This document shows, one piece after another, positions 6,748-11,309 of a stretch of DNA of 11,309 bases. The number at the start of each line of letters is the position of its first letter. The stretch's first letter is position 1. Location: positions 1-11,309 of the forward strand of contig JASFOJ010000162.1 of NCBI GenBank assembly GCA_050116575.1, given 5' to 3'. Origin of the DNA: JAKEGK01 sp050116575. GTDB lineage: Bacteria; Pseudomonadota; Gammaproteobacteria; SZUA-152. Below the pieces are notes generated by a model. The model was not told the DNA's origin. It did not search any database and worked only from the letters and a program-made list of their open reading frames with translations. A program made the translations under genes and the position numbers.

Positions 6748-9700
6748 TCACTGCGAGAGCATCAAAAGATACTTCCGATGTTCCTTTTCCAATGCCGCCA
6801 GGTTGGTGGAACTGAAGGGCGATCCTGTCATTGTGCCGCCTTTTATTTCGACACCCTCACGCAAACAACTGGCTACTTCACTTAGAAGCTTTGGATAGGC
6901 GGTATTGGTAATATCACCGCTGTTACGGCCATGCAGGAACTTGGTCGATGCCTTGATTAAGTCCGGCGCACAGGTTTGCTTTTTGATATCCGGCTGCTGG
7001 CGGTACAATTGCCTTTGCCAACGTACCATCTGTTCGATATCCGCAGCATCACCCTTTTGTAGTTGCAGCTGACTTAATTGCGCATCAATACCATTGAGCA
7101 GGCTTGAAAGTGCCATCAGCACAGTCGACGCGGATTTTTGCGATGCGACTTCTGCCAATAAGGCCTTTAATTCGAAAGGGTCTCCGGCTTTGAACACGCC
7201 AATCTTGTCAAGTCCTTCTTTCACGCGGGGCAACAATTTCTTGTGTACGAACTTTACGAAATCGCCCGACGACAGCGCGGCAAGTTTGAAGTACTCATCC
7301 ATGGACCCCGTATCAACTTTCCTTAGCCCTGATTCAAGACGGATTAGCACTGCGCGCTGGGCCAATAAACTGTCCCTCATCGCCTGCTTCAGTGAGGCAG
7401 ACCGAAGCCCAACAGCAAATCCGCTGACCGCGCTGTTTCCCGCCAGTTCATCGATACCCACGGAGGCTGTAGCGCCGTCCTTAAGTCCACCCGTTTGTAC
7501 CCTGATAGCTACCCAGCGGTTCTCACCTGGCTGTAAGCCCTGCAAGACAAAGCCAGCGCCATCTTTAGCTTCCAACTTCACTGGTTGCTCCCCCCCAATA
7601 GAGTGGACAGTGACATTGCGAAGGTAACGTTGCGAGATTTTTTCAATATTGATCCGTAACGGAACGTCACGCCTTGCCAAAGCGGGATTGTGCACGATCG
7701 CCCAGTCGGTAACACTACCACTGCTGCTGGCCGGAATGGTCGTCAAATGCATATTACGCTGCGCTTTATTGTTGTCACTGATCACACGCAGATCGGTACC
7801 GGTGCTCCAACCCGGTGTGTCGCCTTCCAGGGTAGGCGGTACATAGGGATCCCCGGTTGAACTGATCTCCACCGCCAGGCAAAGATGGGTACTCGCCGTG
7901 GCATTCAGATGCCAGTGGTAGGCACTGCTGATCCAGGGCCCGGCCGTACCATCGGTGGTTATCACCGGATCGGGATCGGGAAAGGTAACGTTCGGATCGC
8001 CCGTCGTTGCATCCACATAATTGCTACCCGTTCCAAAGCGTGAAACCAGAAAATGCGCTGTTACAGAGCTTACCGGGCCGGTGGTATTGCGCCTGACGCG
8101 TGCGAAGGCCCAGTTGTCGCCAACGTTACCGGCACCATTACCCGCATCTTCGTTGCTGGGTTGATCGTTAACGAATGCCCCCGGGGTCGTGCTGCGCCGA
8201 TTCCACACATCGCTGGTAGAATAAAAATTGCCGTGAGTAGAAGGCTCCACGCCGGTATCGGCGTGGGTCGCATCCGTCGTCCAGTCACGCACATAGAAAT
8301 CAACATTTTCTGGCACCGTTTCAATTTCGAAAAAATAAGGATCGATGGATGTTGCAACCGTGGTGGTATGACTACTATCGGTGTAAAGCTGATGTGAGGT
8401 CCAGTCGACTTCGCGTTGAAACTGGACACCGGTCATAAAATTCGCCGTATCGGGATAGTTGCTGGCCGAAAACATGCCAATGAAATTCTTACCGGCACTG
8501 ACCAACGACGCGTAGTCGCCGACATAGACATTGGAACCGATAGTACCAACCGGGGTGGTCGCATCCTGGTCGGCAAGTAACACACCTGGTGTATCAAAGG
8601 TAGTGGCATCCGCGTCAGTGGTCCTGACTAAATGGGTTTCCCACCGGTTGGATACCACGCGTTGATACAACACGCCGACGGTACCTAAGGAATTGATCGC
8701 AATCTGTGGATTCATGGCGTTGGTCACCGTTAGCAGGTCCCCAGACCAGTTATCACCACGATCAATTGAACGCCGCACGTGAATGGTTTCGGTATTGAGA
8801 CCGCCGCCGCCCCTGTCACCCCATGCTACGTAAACCCGATCGCTGTCACGTGGATCAACGGCAATGCTGAGGTTACTGGCGCCCAGACGCTGTTGTCCCA
8901 TTGTGCCCTTTGGCATGGTAATAGCAGTTGTCACGAAACGCCCTGCCACACTATCACTGGGATCGGTTAAATCCGTGAATGGGCTTGTGCCTAATCCCCA
9001 GTTATCGTCGCGCACCACCACGATCCGTGGCTGATTCGCCGAACCCGACCAGTTGGAAATAAATGCGGCGTAAACCGTACCATCAAGGTGCGGCGCGGGT
9101 ACCTGCGCAAAACCGTCCTGGCAACTGGTGTTACGCGCCTCAATGAGTTCCTGCGTAAAGGTGGGCGCGGCAACCTTGGCATCCTGTGACATGTCAAGGG
9201 TCGAGGTGCGTCCCGATGGGACAATGCAGCCATAACCGTTATTGAACCCTACATAAAGTTTATCCTGTCCGTTCAACAGGGAAGACAGCGCTTTGGCGTG
9301 CGGTTGATCGACATTACCGGTGCGCGTATCGAGCGTGGTCATAACAGTGGTACTAAACGGATCCTGTGCACGTAATACGGTCACCGGGTATCCGGCAGTG
9401 ACGGCGCTAAGCGTTCCGCCGTACAACCAACTGGTCTCGTGTGCCGGAGCACCGCTGAGCGTGGAACCAAAACTGATATTGATATCGCCGGTGGGAAACC
9501 CATTACCTATCTTGCTTGGGACGATAAACGCCAGCGTCCAGGTAGCACCACGATCGGTTGAAACATAAACAGGTGCCGTCGCGGTAACCATCGGTGCCTG
9601 GGTAAGATTGTCCCAGGTGAAGGCCGAACCGACGATACGATTGTAATCATCCGGATCGACAGTGATGGTGGGTTCCGAGTCCTGGTTGGTTTCACCACTG

Positions 9701-9810
9701 CGGATATTGGGCACCATATTGACCAGGCGATTTTGAGCCATGGCGGGCACTGCTATCACAACGATCAGGAAAGTGGCCGCAAAAACCGAGCAACGTGTTA
9801 AATGACGCAT
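6748..9810 (-). CDS. secreted sialidase-like (BNR) beta-propeller protein
   Basis: A 1020-residue exported protein. A Sec signal peptide spans residues 1-25: basic start, hydrophobic core FAATFLIVVIAV, likely cut after AMA. Residues about 40-500 look like a sialidase/BNR-type beta-propeller. Two clear Asp-boxes are seen, STDRGATW (84-91) and SIDRGDNW (348-355), and repeated blade-like pieces such as EPTITVDPDDYNRIVGSAF and LSIAVDPRDSDRVYVAWGD. Residues about 500-700 are Asp/Thr/Gly-rich and probably a beta-sandwich region (WNRRSTTPGAF, YHWHLNATASTHLCLAVEI). Residues about 715-790 are also beta-rich. Residues about 800-1020 are helical, unlike the rest. No catalytic sialidase Arg triad could be assigned, so carbohydrate binding or adhesion is as likely as hydrolysis. 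No anchor is seen at the C-terminus. The start is firm: ATG overlaps the stop of the upstream lipoprotein gene by one base and follows a near-perfect Shine-Dalgarno. Substrate unknown. Confidence 0.85.
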   Translation of the reverse strand: MRHLTRCSVFAATFLIVVIAVPAMAQNRLVNMVPNIRSGETNQDSEPTITVDPDDYNRIVGSAFTWDNLTQAPMVTATAPVYVSTDRGATWTLAFIVPSKIGNGFPTGDINISFGSTLSGAPAHETSWLYGGTLSAVTAGYPVTVLRAQDPFSTTVMTTLDTRTGNVDQPHAKALSSLLNGQDKLYVGFNNGYGCIVPSGRTSTLDMSQDAKVAAPTFTQELIEARNTSCQDGFAQVPAPHLDGTVYAAFISNWSGSANQPRIVVVRDDNWGLGTSPFTDLTDPSDSVAGRFVTTAITMPKGTMGQQRLGASNLSIAVDPRDSDRVYVAWGDRGGGGLNTETIHVRRSIDRGDNWSGDLLTVTNAMNPQIAINSLGTVGVLYQRVVSNRWETHLVRTTDADATTFDTPGVLLADQDATTPVGTIGSNVYVGDYASLVSAGKNFIGMFSASNYPDTANFMTGVQFQREVDWTSHQLYTDSSHTTTVATSIDPYFFEIETVPENVDFYVRDWTTDATHADTGVEPSTHGNFYSTSDVWNRRSTTPGAFVNDQPSNEDAGNGAGNVGDNWAFARVRRNTTGPVSSVTAHFLVSRFGTGSNYVDATTGDPNVTFPDPDPVITTDGTAGPWISSAYHWHLNATASTHLCLAVEISSTGDPYVPPTLEGDTPGWSTGTDLRVISDNNKAQRNMHLTTIPASSSGSVTDWAIVHNPALARRDVPLRINIEKISQRYLRNVTVHSIGGEQPVKLEAKDGAGFVLQGLQPGENRWVAIRVQTGGLKDGATASVGIDELAGNSAVSGFAVGLRSASLKQAMRDSLLAQRAVLIRLESGLRKVDTGSMDEYFKLAALSSGDFVKFVHKKLLPRVKEGLDKIGVFKAGDPFELKALLAEVASQKSASTVLMALSSLLNGIDAQLSQLQLQKGDAADIEQMVRWQRQLYRQQPDIKKQTCAPDLIKASTKFLHGRNSGDITNTAYPKLLSEVASCLREGVEIKGGTMTGSPFSSTNLAALEKEHRKYLLMLSQ

Positions 9811-10679
9811 TATTGCACCTCCTTCCCAAGCAGTTTACGAACGCGCGACTCGTCCGATGGTGGTAACACATCAAATGGCTGGGTCACCAATACCGCGGGT
9901 TGCTTTTTAATAAATGCAGTGACTCCGGTCACCCGCATCAGTTGTTCCTGCTCTTTGGCCGGCCTGTGTGCGATAAAAATGCCCTCCTGACCTGCTTTCA
10001 GTTTGGGAGAATTAAACCACATAATGTCGCGACTGGAAGGAAAGATAACCATAACCAACGCATCCTTGTCGGCGCCTCGCAGCGGCATAAGAACCCTGAC
10101 TGCCGCCACATGCCATTTAGGATCGTGTTCACTGTAGGATTCACGCGGCTGATCTTTCTTATCCGTGTCACTCTCAAGCGGTTTCTCATTCTCGACCTTG
10201 CCGAGAAACACAACACTGGCGGCGTCGAGGCGATCTAGTACCGGTTTGTCGCGCCGCGTCTGCAACCCAAGTTGTAAACCGGCATCCGCCGCGGCTTTTT
10301 CGGCGAGCATTTCGCCTTCATCAATCATGGTCAGGGTTTTACCGGCGAAACGTGGATTGCCGAAAAATACCGCCTCTGTGCCAACCCGAAATCGACCCGG
10401 ACCACTGAGAATCGCGGTCATTTTTCGTCCGTTTTGGTCACCGGTAATTTCGGCGCCGGCATACATGCGCGATACTTTCACCACCACTGTATTGCGGGAG
10501 GCCTTTAAAAGTGGTTCCTCGCTAGCGTTGGTTTTGATTACCTTACCACTCACGACAATGGAAGAGCGTTGCGCAAGATCTCTTATCGATAATGACGTGG
10601 GCTCTTTCGGGGGCGTAGAACAACTGAGCAGAGTGAAATTAAATAGCAGGACAGATAATAACCGCATACGTTTTTTCAT
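9810..10679 (-). CDS. predicted outer-membrane lipoprotein of unknown function
   Basis: A 289-residue protein beginning MKKRMRLLSVLL with a lipobox LLSC. Cys20 is the expected lipidated residue. Ser at +2 rather than Asp favours sorting to the outer membrane. The mature part has two similar-looking beta-rich stretches: residues about 35-130, starting with DLAQRSSIVVSGKVIKT, and about 150-250, starting with LDAASVVFLGKVENEK. Both begin with a strand pattern of the type xxVVxGKV and continue with a charged VxVxRxY or VAAVRVLMPL segment, so an internal duplication of a small barrel-like domain is plausible. I do not recognise a named family. The ATG at 10679 is preferred because GGGAGGG lies just before it; a TTG at 10691 would add four residues and place that site inside the gene. 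It is the first gene of a two-gene operon with the secreted propeller protein, which suggests an envelope partner or anchor. Confidence 0.82.
   Translation of the reverse strand: MKKRMRLLSVLLFNFTLLSCSTPPKEPTSLSIRDLAQRSSIVVSGKVIKTNASEEPLLKASRNTVVVKVSRMYAGAEITGDQNGRKMTAILSGPGRFRVGTEAVFFGNPRFAGKTLTMIDEGEMLAEKAAADAGLQLGLQTRRDKPVLDRLDAASVVFLGKVENEKPLESDTDKKDQPRESYSEHDPKWHVAAVRVLMPLRGADKDALVMVIFPSSRDIMWFNSPKLKAGQEGIFIAHRPAKEQEQLMRVTGVTAFIKKQPAVLVTQPFDVLPPSDESRVRKLLGKEVQ
9816..9824 (-). promoter_or_regulatory. Shine-Dalgarno inside the lipoprotein gene, for the propeller gene
   Basis: The minus strand reads AAGGAGGTG, a nine-base match to the 16S rRNA tail, five bases before the ATG at 9810. It is encoded by the last codons (Lys-Glu-Val-Gln) of the upstream lipoprotein gene. 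Together with the TAATG stop/start overlap, this indicates translational coupling of the two genes. Confidence 0.85.
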
Positions 10680-10682
10680 GCG

Positions 10683-10689
10683 CCCTCCC
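10683..10689 (-). promoter_or_regulatory. Shine-Dalgarno site deciding the start at 10679
   Basis: The minus strand reads GGGAGGG, then CGC, then ATG at 10679. The upstream in-frame TTG (10691-10689) overlaps the site and has no comparable site of its own, so it is probably not the start. Confidence 0.6.
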
Positions 10690-10852
10690 AAGGCTTATAA
10701 ATCGCCCAGACAAACAGCTATTCTCGTCCGTGGCTACACAACGTACTATCGGAGAAGGAAATTGGTCAAAGAAACTGACGATAAGTAATACATCATAATA
10801 ATGTCAAAAAACATCAATAGCACAATGACGCAGATCAACTTACAAAACTGCT

Positions 10853-10890
10853 AATTTACAAAAATGAACAACAGTTGTTGTTGGTAAATT
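10853..10890. repeat. nested hairpin
   Basis: AACAACA (10867-10873) and TGTTGTT (10876-10882) form a 7-bp stem around GT. Outside it, AATTTAC (10853-10859) can pair with GTAAATT (10884-10890), giving a second 7-bp stem with an asymmetric internal bulge of seven bases on one side and one on the other. No T-tract follows. It could be an operator or structural element. Confidence 0.4.
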
Positions 10891-11034
10891 TTAAAAAATG
10901 AGGAGAAAAATACACCATGTTACAAATTAACTCATGTCGGCGACAATTAAGTTCCTTTATGTCATAACCTCAACAGTAATGACAAAACCATTGGTCATCT
11001 CTCATCACCGATGATTAATCATGAATAATGCTTC

Positions 11035-11076
11035 TCAGTGATTTATATGTAGTTAGCAATTTTGCTGGATCACTGA
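11035..11076. repeat. nested hairpin
   Basis: TCAGTGAT (11035-11042) and ATCACTGA (11069-11076) form a perfect 8-bp outer stem. Inside the loop AGCAA (11055-11059) and TTGCT (11062-11066) form a second stem. It sits about 110 bases before the insertion-sequence end. It is not followed by a T-run, so it is not a typical terminator. Confidence 0.4.
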
Positions 11077-11272
11077 AGACTAGATTTCTTTCACGCTAGT
11101 AATATAACGTCTCATTTATCACCTTGTTATTTTATTGCTGAATTACCACGATAATTATCATACTTTTTTGTTCTATATCATTTCGTGAATTCAATTTGTA
11201 AGTGCAACTCGAGCCTTTGGTCAAAATGGGTAAGCTGCGGTAACATCACGGCTTTTCTCACCGACCAAAGTA

Positions 11273-11279
11273 AGAGGAG
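11273..11279 (+). promoter_or_regulatory. Shine-Dalgarno site of the transposase gene
   Basis: AGAGGAG followed by CACGT precedes the ATG at 11285. Spacing is normal. It lies between the two arms of the interleaved inverted repeats of the leader, so folding could limit its access. Confidence 0.65.
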
Positions 11280-11284
11280 CACGT

Positions 11285-11309
11285 ATGAGAGGCTACACAC
11301 AGCTTACCC
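11285..11309 (+). CDS. IS30-family transposase, first codons only
   Basis: Only eight codons are inside the window, reading MRGYTQLT. IS30-family transposases commonly begin with a short stretch containing YTQLT, followed by a helix-turn-helix that binds the terminal repeats; that part is outside the window. The strong ribosome-binding site and the IS30-like terminal repeat upstream support the call. Whether the gene is intact cannot be judged. Confidence 0.6.

Larger units (their letters stand above)
10690..11185. other. gene-free, palindrome-rich spacer upstream of the lipoprotein operon
   Basis: About 500 AT-rich bases. The operon promoter should lie near its left end. TTGACC on the minus strand (10769-10764) is a good -35 hexamer, but no good -10 sits at the right distance. 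A 16-codon frame at 10917-10967 starts with ATG eleven bases after AGGAG on the plus strand; it is too short to support as a gene. Perfect short palindromes include ATGATTAATCAT (11011-11022) and GATAATTATC (11150-11159); the latter resembles half of a Fur box. Two larger hairpins are listed separately. Confidence 0.45.
11186..11309 (+). mobile_element. left end of an IS30-family insertion sequence (runs past the window)
   Basis: The stretch from about 11186 reads TGAATTCAATTTGTAAGTGC and then AACT. This matches the pattern of IS30-family terminal inverted repeats as I recall it (ATTCAATT, seven variable bases, GCAAC). About 75 bases downstream a strongly SD-led reading frame begins with a peptide typical of IS30 transposases. 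The terminal-repeat match and the transposase start are independent and agree. The exact first base is uncertain by a few positions, and the right end and target duplication lie outside the window. The GC content rises at this point, consistent with a junction. Confidence 0.65.
11215..11309. repeat. interleaved inverted repeats in the IS leader
   Basis: CTTTGGTC (11215-11222) is complementary to GACCAAAG (11263-11270). GGGTAAGCTG (11228-11237) is complementary to CAGCTTACCC (11300-11309), which encodes transposase codons 6-8. The pairs interleave (A, B, A', B'), so in mRNA they could form alternative structures or a pseudoknot around the transposase ribosome-binding site. The second 3' arm ends exactly at the window edge, so its full length is unknown. 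Confidence 0.5.

Noticed and set aside
7094..7627. 177-codon plus-strand open frame
   Set aside because: It is antisense to the secreted propeller gene, with Ser/Pro-rich shadow composition.
8752..8763. RGD tripeptide in the second Asp-box of the propeller protein
   Set aside because: It is part of the SxDxGxxW Asp-box pattern, not evidence for integrin binding.
10165..10788. 207-codon plus-strand open frame
   Set aside because: It is antisense to most of the lipoprotein gene; no motif, and the lipoprotein has a clear signal and start site.
1..11309. CRISPR array, tRNA or rRNA genes
   Set aside because: No regularly spaced repeat series, cloverleaf or rRNA-like sequence was seen on either strand.

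Overview
The window suggests a Gram-negative bacterium, probably a gammaproteobacterium. Two proteins carry clear export signals, a lipobox with serine at +2 and a Sec signal ending in AMA. The genes have intermediate GC, the spacers are AT-rich, and Shine-Dalgarno sites are strong. No species can be named from sequence alone. There are four complete genes, the first bases of a fifth, and long AT-rich spacers full of inverted repeats.

Left part (1-6600): two large genes are transcribed away from each other across a spacer of about 840 bases. The minus-strand gene (385-2442) encodes a cytoplasmic protein that joins an N-terminal papain-like (C1) cysteine peptidase to a C-terminal alpha/beta hydrolase with a GHSAG nucleophile elbow. 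The plus-strand gene (3285-6419) encodes a large KAP-family P-loop NTPase. It has a basic N-terminal tail, a Clp-N-like helical region, and two membrane segments flanked by coiled coils inserted between Walker A and Walker B. A regulatory membrane NTPase next to a double-effector protease/hydrolase looks like a bacterial conflict or programmed-response module. This is inference, but it is the best candidate for an undescribed system here. A perfect 38-base palindrome lies to the left of this pair, and a decayed copy lies just beyond its right end.

Middle-right part (6748-10679): a two-gene minus-strand operon. A small lipoprotein of unknown function is followed, with a one-base stop/start overlap, by a 1020-residue secreted protein. 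That protein has a sialidase-like (BNR/Asp-box) beta-propeller, a beta-rich middle region and a helical C-terminus. The two are probably envelope or extracellular partners. The operon converges on the KAP gene.

Right edge (10690-11309): a gene-free, palindrome-rich spacer is followed by the left end of an insertion sequence. Its terminal sequence resembles IS30-family ends as I remember them, and its transposase start (MRGYTQLT...) fits the same family. The element runs out of the window.

For three of the four complete genes, an in-frame upstream start codon overlaps or precedes a strong Shine-Dalgarno sequence. In each case I chose the downstream start that the Shine-Dalgarno serves.
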